A stretch of 64,000 nt of DNA, from contig JABVXU010000053.1 in the NCBI GenBank assembly GCA_013365365.1, positions 1-64,000 on the forward strand, read 5' to 3'. Both the position numbers and the translations under genes were made by a program. Under the pieces are notes generated by a model. The model did no database searches. It worked only from the letters and a program-made list of their open reading frames with translations, and was not told the origin of the DNA. Shown one piece after another: positions 50,601 through 63,500 of this stretch. Every line of letters begins with the position of its first letter. The first letter of the stretch is position 1. Source of the DNA: Cruorifilaria tuberocauda. Taxonomy: Eukaryota > Nematoda > Chromadorea > Rhabditida > Onchocercidae.

Positions 50601-51362
50601 ATACTCAATATTTCTCACAAAGAAAGAAAACAAATAAATTAATTCGACATAAGTAATGAAATGATTAGCAGGATATAAATTACCGTTATTAGAACGATGA
50701 TCTCGATGACTGCAAGTTTCAGCCATATTACAGTAAACATGTTTCAAACTTTTAATAAAATAAACAGCTAGAAAGATATTTATTGGTAACAGAAAGATTA
50801 TTATTGAGTAATTAGCAGTGCACTTATCTCAGAGCATACAATATTAGACTTTCAATGATAATGAATAAATAATAGTTCGATAATAACATACATATCATTT
50901 GAATGGTTAACTCGAGGATTTCCAGCTCCACACATGACACGATGTGATATAGCAGTATTACGCCGTACTGCACTCTTGTTGACGCAAATGATATCCGGAG
51001 ACTCCTCATTTTCTACTGCCGTTGATGAAGACGGTTGAAGTTGTTGAAAATATAAATTTACGGCCAATTCTAAATTACCATTACACATTTCCAGATATTG
51101 TGAAGCCTCTACTGCATTCGTGCAACCTGAAAAAAAAATTTCCGCTTTCATATGTTCAATCATTCAAATTTAGCAACACGATATTAATGAATGTTTTTAA
51201 TTTCAACGTCATATAAATGTTCACCTCAAGTTTTCACTCCAAAATATATTCTCAAAGAATTTGAGATATGAAAGTCGTGAAATATGAAAGAAATATTATT
51301 TACAAGAACTTACCAGTAACGGATCGGAATTGTGCAGTAAGGACTCCTTCACTGTCATCCAT
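47693..51362 (-). CDS. UBX domain protein, UBXN7 type
   Basis: Eleven exons: 51362-51314, 51126-50892, 50568-50483, 50382-50317, 50131-50007, 49412-49266, 49162-49018, 48867-48740, 48552-48453, 48298-48114, 47851-47693; 474 residues, close to human UBXN7 (489). UBXN7 links ubiquitylated substrates and cullin ligases to the p97/VCP ATPase. Domains: UBA-like at 1-50 (LTAQFRSVTG, EMCNGNLELAVNLYF), a linker with FDTARDFRAEA, a UAS thioredoxin-like domain at about 165-285 (LFRPPIDIMFNGDWDA, CQTLNRDVWSN, YPAIFIVDPRTGEQL), and a UBX domain at about 397-474 (CRLLLSLRLPDGNRQ, LRELNFSKRELIHVERQ). The usual p97-contact FPR turn reads YPK here. All phases agree. Some donors are fixed by homology (AAG|GTGAAG at 48114; GAT|GTAATT at 48740). 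TATTTCAG ends 20 bases before the ATG, a likely trans-splice site. No ubiquitin-interacting motif is obvious. Confidence 0.9.
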
Positions 51363-51382
51363 TTTAAACCTAGCAGTTGTTG

Positions 51383-52653
51383 CTGAAATATTTTCCGTTT
51401 TAGGGAAAAGTAAGTGTCGATTTATTCCAAATATCCATTGGATTTCCGAAAAATCCTCAACGACACGACATCAGCCTAATTAGCTGCAAATGATTTTCGA
51501 ACTGTTCAAGCGTCACCCGACCAGCAATACTTCCCGTCATCCTCGTAGCTCTTATTGCCAACCATATTTTCTCGAACCACAATCAAATCGTTGTGTCACA
51601 ACAAATTGGTCACCTTGAAATTATGAAAATTGCATTGACTGATTTCCAGAACGAACCTGTTGATTCTCTTCGATTTCCCAGATTTGCTACTTTATTTGTC
51701 ATAGTAACTTATTTGAAAAGTTTCATTCACTTAAAATTTGTTTAGTGAAGTGTTCTAATAGGAATTCCATCATGAACGCTATTAATTAAGCTGGTATTTT
51801 CATGAATAAATGATTAATTTTCTACTCTTCAAAAGTGTCTAGTGAAATCTCTTCCAAACATTTCTACGCAATATGAAATTTATAAAGCATCACGCATATT
51901 TGAATTGGTGATGTTTCGATGTCTTAATGATTAATTATACGGGGAAAATCATCGTTAGATATCAATGAGAAAACAAAATCAAAGATTGGTAGAAAATCAC
52001 AAGGGAGTTAACTGGTTTTTGAATGATTCAGGAAAGCAACATAGTATTGAATAACAGGGAAGAAGTATGGCTTGAAGAAAAAAAGGTGAGTAAATGTCCG
52101 GAAGAAATTAGTATTTATTCTTGATAGAGTAGTTTAAGAAAAGGATAAGTTAAAAAAAAACAGTCAATAACGGCTACATGTGCTGCATTGCATTAATGTG
52201 TATGTTCAAGCTTTGTGATATATCAATTCGATCTCCGAATTTCCAAATTTCAAAATCGTCTCGTTGAATTGATCCTCTACTCTGTTTTCACTATCCGATG
52301 ACTTGACCTTAATGAGACTGCTTTAATCGAACTCTCTGATTGCTTGATCTGGCCAGCGATCAGGATCAACTCAATGTGTTCTCAAACTTTTTCGAGTTTC
52401 TCGAAATAAACTCTCATTATTTCCTCCTAGCGACAAGATATCCAATATGGATGTTTATGAATAATTTGGCTAATAATTAGCAGGTTTAAATTATTAAACG
52501 ATGAAAATATAAGAAAACAAATTAAATGTTCGAAAAATAAGCTGTTGAAGTGATAGGATCGGAAATTCGGATATTAGAGATTAACTGAATTTTGATGTAA
52601 CTATAAGATGAGATTTAATGAATATTATTTCCTTTAATTTTTTCATTTTTCAG
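51383..52653. other. Divergent promoter region, UBX and SCYL2 genes
   Basis: About 1.3 kb between the two probable trans-splice sites (TTTCAG at 51383 on the minus strand, TTTTTCAG ending at 52653 on the plus strand). It must serve both genes. No exon or named regulatory site recognised. Confidence 0.5.
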
Positions 52654-52672
52654 GAGGTGGTGGAGGTGGTAG
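52646..52672 (+). promoter_or_regulatory. Probable trans-splice acceptor and 5' leader of the SCYL2 gene
   Basis: TTTTTCAG followed by a 19-base GGTGG-rich leader, then the ATG. No upstream exon is apparent, so the AG is more likely joined to a spliced leader than to a cis exon. Confidence 0.55.
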
Positions 52673-55600
52673 ATGGCGATAAATGTTGACTATTATTTGA
52701 ACCGCATACGTTCCACAGTAACTTCAGTAGCAGCGCAAGTAAGCAATGCTTTACCCGGAAACCCGGTAACGCGTGATTATGAGATATTATCACAAGTCGG
52801 AAGTGCTGGACCGGCTTTTAATTGGAGAATTTATGCGGCGCAGAAACGTTCTACTAAAAAGGTAATTATTCCGAATGATTTATATCTTAGGTATCGTTTG
52901 ATTAATTTAATCATGTTGATAAATCTATTATTTGTCGCATTATTTATGTTTGTGTATTTTACAACTGTTTATTTTATTAATTTTATCAGAACTATCGAAA
53001 CGGATTGCATCTCAATTTAGGCTGTTTCGGTTTGGTTATTTGAGAAACGAAATTTGGAAAAATGGCCAAAATACGAAAGAGAATTATTCTCAGAAATCTT
53101 GAAGAGAGGAGTATCACAACTCACCCGGTTAAGGCATCCACGTATTCTCGTTATCGAACATCCACTCGAAGAATCTCGGTCTTTTTTTTTTCATTCCACC
53201 ACTCATGATTGTTCTTAAAAGATTGATCAAATGAAGCAGTAAAAAATTTCAGTTTTGGGAAGCATGATGTGCTGATTTTCTGGAATTCTATTTCTTTGTT
53301 GCTTATGCGCTTATTATAAAGAATGTTTCTTTAGAGATTCGTATGCTTTCTGTACAGAACCTGTATTCGCATCGTTGGCTAACGCTCTAGGATGCTTAGA
53401 TAATATAGCTCCATGTCCCGTACATTTAGATGGATTCAAACTTTTGGATATTGAAATTCGCTACGGACTTTTTCAAGTAAAGTGATACTTTTCTTTTTTA
53501 ATAAATCTAATGCCTGTAATAAATGCAACATTTTCTTAATTATTCACATTAATATATATTCTTATTTAATCTTTATTGAAGTATTTCAGATTGTTGAAGC
53601 CTTATCATTTTTGCATATTGATGTACGGATGATGCATCGAAATATATCTCCTGAAAGTGTAATAATTAATGAAAAAGGTGAATGGAAATTAGGAGGCTTC
53701 GATTTTGCAGTGCAAGGTGCACAAGGTACCAATAGTCAGGTGTGAAATTCACTATTGGTTTTTTAGATACAGCCGTGAAGTTTTTCATGAAGTTATAGTA
53801 CCATATTACGTTCTTCCTTAACACGCTAATGTTTTGACCGAACTTCTGCAATGCTTCATTTACAGAAGAAATTATAAATTCTGTCAATTTTCCAGGTAAT
53901 ATATGAAATGGTGGAATGGAATCAACGAGCAATGTCTGTTGTTCAACCATTATTAGATTATCTGGCTCCAGAATATGTGATTGGTGGTCGCTGTGACCCG
54001 TATGCTGATATATTTTCGCTTGGAATTATGGCGCTAACAGTTTTCAATGGGGGAAAGCAACCGTTTTACAATAAAAATTCGTTGGATAATTATCGCACAA
54101 ATACTGGAAATGTATGATTTAAAATTGGTATCTCTTCATATTATCATAGATATTAGTAGTGAATAAGTTGTCATTTTCAGTTAAATGCTTTACCTATGTC
54201 AATGTTTGTTAGTGTTCCTGCCGAACTCCGCGACGATTTGAAAATGTGTTTGAATCTTACTCCAGATCTCCGACCCGACGCTGCTCAATTTTCCAAGGTA
54301 ATTCTATTTTGTTCCTTACAGACAATTTCCATTTCAGCCGTATTATCATATCCTAATACACGCCCTAGAATCTATTATGCAGGTAAATTTTATTAGAGAG
54401 GATTTATTACAATAATTATAGAAGTATAATTATATTTTATAGATTATCTACTTTGATGAACCGTTAATTCGAACACTAAACAGTTTGGATTCTTTGTGTC
54501 AAATGGATTACACACAAAAAATGAATTTCTTCAAGCAATTACCACAGTTCTTGGTGAAATTTCCAAAAGTAAATATTGACATGAATACCGGAGGATTTCG
54601 TCCTTTACAGTCTTTAGAAACCTTATATTTTTTACTCTATTTTTTAATAATGATAAAAGTTCATGATATGTGAGTTTTTCAGCGTCCACTTATACAAAAA
54701 ATTCTTCCACAGTTATGTGCAGAATTTATTGCTACAGAATTAGTTCCGTTTATTCTTCCTAGTGTTTTCCATATTGCTGGAATAACCAATAATGATGAAT
54801 TTTCGGCAGCTGTTTTGCCGCAGCTAGTCCCTATATTTACTATTGAACGACCGTACCAAGTGAGTTTAATGAATTTATTATAGTTGTGAGCAAGATTTTT
54901 ATATTAATTCCGCGTTGGAAAAAAAAATTTGTGTATTCACTTACTTTAAACATTGCAGATTTTTTTGTTGCTTTTGCAAAATATGGATCTCTTATTGCAA
55001 AAAACAAGTGAAGAAGATGCTCGTAAATATCTATTGCCTTTAATTTGTAATGCTTTATCAAGCGATAATGCGAAGATTCAGGTAAAGTGGAACTTATTTT
55101 TTCCATATTTTTAAAAAGCGTATGAGCAAGAACATTTATCATTTTTACGAAAAAATAAGTCATTATTGCAGGAATTGTGTCTTTCAATCATCCCGAAAGT
55201 TGCTATACTGATTGAAAAACAGTCCATGAAAGCAGAAGTCTTGCCCAAATTGCTACAATTAATTGTTGACGGAGGAGGAGTGTTAACCGTAAGATTTACC
55301 AATCTGCGTTTTGTTTTTTGATGTGCATCTTATTTTTTACGAAACTAGCCGATTGATTATTTTTCCTGTTCATTCATTTCTTTATTTTTATTTTTATTTG
55401 TAATTGAGCCAGCTACAATGCATTATGCTTTTCTTTTAGTAAATATGCTTTATTTTCATAGATACGAGTTCAAGCATTGTTGTGTATAGGGAAGTTGTTA
55501 CCGTCTCTGGAGCCATGGATGGTAACGGATCAAATAATTCCAGCTTTACCCAAAGTAATAAGTCGAGAGCCAGCAATCCTTATGGCTGTTTTGGGTATAT

Positions 55601-57279
55601 TTTCCCCCCATTTTCATTGTCTTGTGCATCACTTTTTGAGGTCCTATTGGAAATTATATATTATTCGAGCTGAGAAGAAATTATGATAGGCCATATTTTA
55701 GAGCGAAATTAAATCATAAAAAACACTTTAAAAGTGCTAGAATGAATTTATGCTAATGCTAAAAGTATATGAAGAACAGATGCATTTCCAGGAATCTACA
55801 AATTAGCATATGAAGAGAGTCGTATCGGTATAACTCGGGAACAATGTGCCAAAAGTATTTTACCTTTTTTGATCGCTTCTTCCATGGAGAACACATTAAA
55901 TATGCCTCAATTTGAGCAATACATGGTATTAATACACCGTATCCTAGATAAGGTAATGGCTGCATGTTAATTTGTTTTTTATAACTTCTTGCAATATTTT
56001 TTGCTCTTGATAATAATAAATTATATTACAGATTGAGAAGGAGCAACGACAACGGCTGCAACAGCTAAGTGCTAGTCAAGAGGAACAACGTAGTATTGGC
56101 GAGTATGCTAATGTACTTGAACAACAAACTACTCAAAACAAGGTAATGATTCATAATCATTTGACTACCATCCATTACATTGGAATATTGTTAAAGATTA
56201 ATCTAGTTCCGAAAATTACAGAAATATGTTATGATAGAAATTTTATAGGGTTCATTATCCGACAGCTTATCAGACATGGTTATCGATGGATTAACAAATG
56301 GGAAACCAAATGCGATTAACAAAAGTACTGTAAGTGAAGTGATGTAGTTGTTTATTTTTCCATTTAATTCGTAAATCGGAGAATTGTTTTAAAGATAAAT
56401 CATCGTCTAATACTCAGTTTAAATGATTCATATTTGAATCGAGTTAAATTTATGGTAACAAGACTCTGTATTTATTTTCGTTTAAGTTTTATTTTAGGGA
56501 TTGTTAAGTTTTGCTGATAAGAAACGATTAGCGGCGGAACAAGAGCAAAATCTACGAATGCGTAATCAACCGAATCTTTTACTACCAGTCAGTTCTGGAG
56601 AAAGTATAAAAAACAACCAATTTGGTGCAGATTTTGCTACCTCACCGATTGATTCTGTTTTGGAGGAAGTTGGTTGCAGTTCGTTGATTCCTTTTACTTC
56701 CAATTCAACATGCCAGACCTGTGTAGATCTTTCCGATTTTCTTCCTCCACCATCTATTCCTAAAAAGGTTTGTCCATTTGCATATATAGTACGAATTTCC
56801 TTAATTATTCGAAGTAGTACGTGTGAAGATTATGTTCGATTCTTCCACATACTTAAACAGTATAATTTCTTTTCACTGTATGATGAGCCACAAATTTTCT
56901 AACAATTCAGGTTAAGAATGCAGGCACATTGAACGATACGAATAGTCCTCTCTGGCCAGATCCATTCAAAACAAAACCAGACAACTCACTGACATCACTG
57001 ATGTTTCAACCAACACCTAATATAATTAATTTACCTGATCCACCAGTTGTGCAAAACCCAGTGGCTAGAAATAGTTCAAGCCAGCGAATGGCAGCGAATC
57101 GAACAGGAAATGTATCACTGAATGAAGTGGATCGAAAGTTAAATATGTCTGCTTTGGACAGTATTGTATGTTTTCCGACTAAAGTTAATGCCAAGAGTAA
57201 TTTCTCACTGAATTCTCAGAGCGCTCATTCTAAGCAAAGTAATTTAACAAATGACATTCTTGGTGATCTACTGCGATGA
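52673..57279 (+). CDS. SCY1-like pseudokinase 2 (SCYL2 / CVAK104)
   Basis: Sixteen exons: 52673-52861, 53021-53178, 53335-53476, 53590-53739, 53896-54111, 54181-54297, 54443-54568, 54683-54859, 54959-55081, 55172-55288, 55462-55594, 55792-55952, 56032-56142, 56249-56329, 56498-56767, 56911-57279; 879 residues with every phase consistent (human protein 929). SCYL2 acts in clathrin-mediated traffic between Golgi, endosomes and plasma membrane. Residues about 30-325 are a protein-kinase fold: GVSQLTRLRHPRILVIEHP, FCTEPVFASLANALG, MMHRNISPESVI, LGGFDFAV, LAPEYV, LRPDAAQF. HRD is HRN and DFG is GFD, so catalysis is unlikely, as known for the family. Residues about 330-640 form HEAT-like helices (KNMDLLL-type, LCLSIIPKV, CIGKLLPSLE). 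A Gln/Glu-rich helix follows, then a disordered tail with LWPDPF (an adaptor-binding DPF) ending NDILGDLLR. TTTTTCAG 19 bases before the ATG suggests trans-splicing. Confidence 0.95.
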
Positions 57280-58056
57280 AATGTTTGTTTGTATTTTTAT
57301 GTAACGGAAAGTTTTAAAGCAATTCTCCGAATCTTATGCATTCAATAATTTGATAATATTTTATATTTTGATTTTTTGTTTTTATTGAAATGTTTATCCC
57401 TTCATTATTACGATGTTTTCCCAAAAAAATCATTGCTTTTTTCTGAAATTACTAGAATGAGTTTTTACTTTCATAATGTTAGATGAAATTGAGGTTTCGC
57501 ATATCTTCTCCTGTGATTCTGTATTTTTTTCAATTTGCATATATTTTTCCGGCATTTTATTTACTTCGGGTTTACCCAATCTCGTATACTAATTTTTATT
57601 AATATAAGTACACTTTTTGCTTGTTTTTCCTGTGTTTCAGTATACACTGATTTTTTGTTACGAACACAGTTCGTTTGTGATTATGTTTCTATTTTTATCA
57701 ATGCATATATAATTCTTATGGCCAGCGATAAAACTGTTACGCCTGCATCTATTTACATATAATTGCTATTCACTATTTATGTCTTCGAGTTTCAATAGTT
57801 TAAGTGATGAAAATCGAAAATGAAGACTGAAAAGTTGGAGAACTTTCGGAACTGTTATGATTAACTATTTCCTCAGGTTATAGAAAACACGGCTGTGTGA
57901 TCTATCCTGAATCATTAGGAGGATGTAAATTTATTTTATACGATTTCCATTGTAATGATTAATAGGAAAGTAACTCTTGCTTTTGATATAACAAATGAGA
58001 ATTATCATTTAGCGGGGAACATTTTGTATGATCCATAAGAAAGCAAGCAATATAAA
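57280..58056. other. Shared 3' region of SCYL2 and SLC35F-like genes
   Basis: Nearly 0.8 kb between the stops of two convergent genes. The SCYL2 side is T-rich, as expected for a 3' UTR. An open frame at 57535-57762 is hydrophobic and T-rich without other support. Confidence 0.5.
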
Positions 58057-60563
58057 TCATGCTGTAGTACAGTGCTTATCATTTTCATTGTTTTTCTCGC
58101 TTCTCATTTTCATCATGTAAGGTGGTATTGCTACAATTGCGCATGAAAGCAGTATCATAAGAGTTCCAATAAAAAAATAAGGTGTTACATTCGTTTGTTG
58201 AAAAATAATGTCGAAAGCTGAAAATTTAAAAGTTGAAGAAGGGAGCGTAAAGGCATGGAATGCATCAATCAGTTCAATTCAGCTTATTTCACAATGACAC
58301 ATGGAATGCCAGTTTGAGCTATTAATTTATATATCTCTTCTAAAGATGAATTAAGCTGAATCCATTATCTTTCGCTTTAATGTATAACGGAAGATGTTTT
58401 CAGTAGATTAGATTTGATGTTCATTTCATTCTTTCATCATTAATTACCATCACACATTAATATAATTAATTAATTGCTGAGTTTTTGTGGGAGTATCTTT
58501 TTTTTTACCTGCACTAAGTGGAATACCAAATAGTATCCCAACAGATATCACCAATGGATGTAGTAAAGCAATTCCGAAGTTTGTGAGGAAATGAAATACT
58601 GAAAAGACAGAATAAGGAAGGCGAATAAGTTTGATTCCATTGACTAAATGAACAATTTGATCGTAATAGAATATCAAAGATTAAATTTTGAAAATTTTTG
58701 AATTATTAAATTTTGTCAATTTATCAATAGTTCCAAGCATTTTCTGAACTTACAGTATGTGAAAAACTCTTTTTAACAATTAGTTGAAGGTCTCACATTT
58801 CATCCATTATATCTTCATAAATTTAAAAATCGAAAATTAATTGAAAGTATTCATCAGTAAATAGAAACTATCACGATAAAAAACTTACCCACTGCTGTAC
58901 ATATGATACCGAGCACCCAAATCCTGGGTGCAGGCCAGAAAACTTCTATACGACTCATCGCTAACATCATCACAGGTAACGTATTAAGAAGAAGATTGAG
59001 TAAGCCTAAACCGGTCATGAAAAGTGATACTTGCCCAGCTGTCGCATCACCGATTATTTTCTTGAAAAGTACCTTAAATAATATAACAACGATTAATACC
59101 AATGAAAAATAGAATGAATGAACAAAATTTTTCATTGCTTTTCATCAGTTACGTTAATATAAAATAAAAAAGTAAACATCGTTTAAGACAAATAAATGAT
59201 AGTAAACAAAAAATTTGGGCCTAATTAAAAGTTATAATGAATGATTAGTTGAAATGTTTATGAATAATTCAGTTTGATTAGCTATGAACAAAACATCGAT
59301 GATCAAAATTAATCAATGAATGAAAATTAAAGCATGATATCGGTGCTACTAATGAAATTCAATTTATGCAACAAACGAATGATTAACCCTGTAGAGAGCA
59401 GCAAATAAGGCAGAAAGTACTGATAAGAATACACCAAAGGTATAGCCAACAAATTCTTTATCCAACGAAATCACAATAACACCAACCATTGTCGTTGCTA
59501 CCGCAATCAACTGAAAACATAAATATCCCATAAATCAATATTTCACAATTTCAATTAAAATAACTCATACTTGAAGTGGTATGATATTCGTTAGGACTAG
59601 ATCTCTTCGCAATATAGAATCATTTTTGTTAGATTAATTTAGGATGACCTTGTATATTAGCGGCTAATAGAAATTCGATCTATAAATTTTGCTACTTAAT
59701 TATAATTAGTAAATGTATTATTTTATAAGGAGCATATCCTCTGAAATTTTTGAAAATATGATTCATCAACTGTAAAGATTGGAAAAAATTTGCCTGAAAT
59801 GGATTGAATTGATCATTGAGGATAAGCCATCCAAAGACAAGCACCATAGCCGTATTTGAACTCGTTATAGATAAGGATGCACCTATCGAGATATAGTTCA
59901 ATGATAGGAAATATGAAAAGTTTGTGATAGTCCATAATACTAGGAATAAGATTGTTCTCATGAAATATGTCCGTATCCTATTACCTTGTCTTCCGTATAC
60001 CAGTAATGTTTCTCTGTAAATATTTAACATTCACGTAAGTACGTATGAGATATTTCCTGAACTATAAAATGCATCAAATAGAAAAAAACTTTTACATTAA
60101 CATTTGAGGTAGATAATCCTAAAAACTCTTTAACAGTGCTGAAAAAAGAAAATAAAATAAAATGATATTAAACTTACTCTTCTATTACGCTTCGAGGTAA
60201 TCCATAAAATAATATAGCAGATATTGTATAAATAGGATAGCAAATTATCATTAAATTTGTAGTTAGCCAAGTTATATAATACGGAGCATGCAAGTACCGG
60301 TAATCAATTATTTTCATTAATTTAGAACTTAATGTCCAAAAGAATGCTACAGCCAGGATTATTATGCAGTTAAGTCCAACCTAAAAATATTTAATGAAAT
60401 TTTTCAATGTACAAAAATTTCTAATAAAACGAAGGAAAGAATGTTATCATAAAGGTAACAATTCTTTTTCCAGAATTTCAATATTACTTACCTGACGTAT
60501 ACCTTTATGAACGGTACTGGATTGGCCTGTCCCATCCACTTCATTCTTCGATTTCATCGTCAT
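58057..60563 (-). CDS. SLC35F3/F4-like membrane transporter (EamA/DMT superfamily)
   Basis: Seven exons: 60563-60492, 60380-60178, 60013-59794, 59510-59388, 59072-58889, 58598-58509, 58217-58057; 350 residues with consistent phases. About ten hydrophobic segments, as in drug/metabolite transporters. Diagnostic stretches: LNYISIGASLSITSSNTAMV, FGVFLSVLSALFAALYR then VLFKKIIGDATAGQVSLF, LGLLNLLLNTLPVMML, FHFLTNFGIALLHPLVISVG, GIPLSAAFDI. The order and wording match SLC35F3/F4, for which thiamine transport has been proposed for SLC35F3; the substrate here is unknown. The donor after exon 3 (CCATTTCAG at 59794) is followed by GCAAAT, so this intron appears to be GC-AG; no GT donor nearby keeps frame. 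The short cytosolic start (MTMKSKNEVDG) and the C-terminal charged tail (MKMRSEKNNENDKH) are typical. Confidence 0.9.
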
Positions 60564-60599
60564 AATTTTATTTTAAAGTAATCTATAAATACTAGAATT

Positions 60600-63500
60600 A
60601 CACAAATATCAAAAATTCTTCAAATAAACGAAAATGATGTAAGCAATACTTTGATAGTAATTTAGGCCAATGTATGAATGGAAAAGAAAAAGAAATGCGT
60701 TAAATTACGTTAAATATTCACGTGTGACTCATCTGACTTTCGCAATTTCGAATTGATAAATTTATGAAAAGAATGGAAAATCTGTTACTATCATACAAAA
60801 GATTTTTCGATTAAGTGTCATCAAACAAGTGTTATAATCCGCTTAAATTTATACGTTTACTTTTCCAGCCCATGAAAGAGCAAAAATCAAACTTGAAGAA
60901 TACAAAGATATTTGGTCTTTGGCTTTTAAACAATTAAAATAAGTGTCTCATGAAATTCCAAATACTAACAGAAGATAAGGTTAATGCCTGTTATCAGTGT
61001 AAGAGAAGATAATGCTGATAACGATAATGACCTCAAACTTATCATTAATAACAGTAGCTGTTGCCAACCACGACAGTACAATGATTGATCAGTTATTGAT
61101 TTGATTTATATTTTTTGCATTTAGTAACGATATTTATTATAGGTGATAGAAAAGATGAAAAATCAAATCGTTTCAACAAATTCGAGTAAATATTTCTTCC
61201 TTCTTCTTATCACATTGTTAACTTTTACAGCTCTCAACAATTATTAAATCTGAAAATACTTTTTTAGATTTTCCAAGAAAGAACTTTTGAAACTTATGAA
61301 TATCATTTGTGGAATTTCTGAATTTTCGATTGAAATGATATTTTCTTATCATTAAAAGGCAGCGATATTGCAATCGAATATTAATAAAGACTTAATATTT
61401 TCCAATTTCAAAGCACAAATTTGAAAATTTAATTGAGATTTTGAATATTAAGCTACTTGAAATACATGAAGATACTTGAAGATATTTAAAATATTATTGA
61501 AAAACTCAGAATACTGCAAAGTTCAGATTCTAATTCAGTCATTTCGGTTATCTAATTCAAGTTCACATTAAATTCAATTCCAACTAATTTCCTCATTATG
61601 CTCCTTCCTTTTTTGTAAAGAGGAAACTTTTGAATGTTAATTTCAAGAATTACACACTCAAACATTATTTCCCCAATTTTGATAAACTTCATATATTTTA
61701 CAAAAGTTCGTACAATTTGAAATTTATTTTCACTTTTTTCTCATTTCAGAAAAGGTCGTTTAGGCAAAAATAAAAAAGTGAAAAATTTTTAGATTCAAAT
61801 GAATTATTTTACAAATTGAGAATTTGTGAAAGATTTAAAATTTAGATTTTGCTAAAAAAATTTTAGTGAAAAGCTAATATTAGCTAACACTTATATCAGA
61901 TATTGCATTTTATACTTTAATTAATAAGTATATAAATTGATAGTAAATCATTCAACGCGAAAAGAAATCTTTCATTTCTTTTGCTTCGCATTTCTTCTTT
62001 GATAAGGAACATTAAACGAAGATAATAAGAAATGAATGCGAACTTTTTTGTTATTCAATCATGAAAATTGATAAGAGTTCATCTTTGGAAAAGAATTCTT
62101 AAATGCATTACTGTTCGATTTGCAACAAATTGATTTCTGTTCCTGGTTGAAAGAGTAATTAATTAATTTCAATTACGATCCTTCCAAGGAAAAACTAACT
62201 GAAATCAATTCTAATATAATTATTTCAACGGTAAAACGTACAATTCCAATTTCTATTGTCATTATCCTGAACAAGATTAGAAATACAATGTGTTTGAGCA
62301 TCATGAATCATGAAGAATAAATAGTTCAGCAATTCATTTGATGACTCATTTAGATTATTTATAAAAATCCAAGTTGCAATTCGTTAAAAAGATCTTTTGA
62401 TCTAATTTTCGATAATTTGGAAGTTATGTTATTTATATTTGCACTCCAAATGATTTAAGCATTGTTTGCAATATTATATTCTATCGATGGAATATTGCTG
62501 CATAATGCTAATTAAGCGAAATTATATAATTGAACTTTTTTTTCTATATATTGCAATCTGAAATGCTCAAATGAAATTGAAAAATGATCGAGAAAAAATT
62601 TATGAGAAAACTGCAATTACAAGGATACTTCGAAATTTAGAGCTTGGATAACCTTATTTGACCATCGCAAAATTTGTTTACTTTCATTTGAAATTCTCAT
62701 CACATTTGTCTGGGATTTCAAATATAGCATTAAATTATGCTATTACTTGTTTCATATGCTTTGATAATAGCACTGATCAGATGTTATCATCGAATATATC
62801 ACATTTTGTTGATTTAACAAATATATCAGTTTTAGACGGCGACGAAATACTTTCTGTGATGGCAGAGAAGTATGTATCAAATCAATTTTAATAAAATTGA
62901 GTGATAAAGGAGTTTGCCTGATAATTTCAAATTTGTCAAGTAGAAAAAGTGTTCAAGTGATTACTAGAAAGTTGATATATTACTTTCTGTTCATATTAAA
63001 TCAATTAAACTGAATAAAATGCTTAAACCAGCTATCAGTTTGCAATTAATAACTCATAATTAATATCAGAAATGATAAACCGTTTGCACAAATTTATTTT
63101 TGGAAATTAATTACATTGTGGGGGAAAGAATTATATCTGTAAATAATACTAATATTTTAAGTTAGCTTATCAATTACTGGATTTATCACTTCTATTATAC
63201 CATCATTCCGAAGATTCAATTAAAGGTTATAAGTTTAATTATTGTCATCAAATATAATATTCCTTCATTTGCATAATAATGCTGTTTACTTATACGGAGT
63301 TATTTTTAGGAACAGAATATTTTAATGAAAATATTGTATGATTTTTATGCTGAAATTTATATTAAAACTTTTCTCTAGTATTAAGTGAACAGATTTACAC
63401 GTCATATACGTATTACTAGTGGCAACGTGAAATTCCGAAACTTACGTCACTTGTATGATTGGATTTTTTCTACTTGAAAGCGTATTATTTGTTAGAACAT

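Noticed and set aside
53666..53950. Minus-strand open frame opposite SCYL2 exons 4-5
   Set aside because: Antisense shadow spanning an intron of a well-supported gene.
62658..62891. 77-codon plus-strand frame starting MTIAKFVYF
   Set aside because: No splice site, leader acceptor, domain or neighbour supports it; left as a note only.
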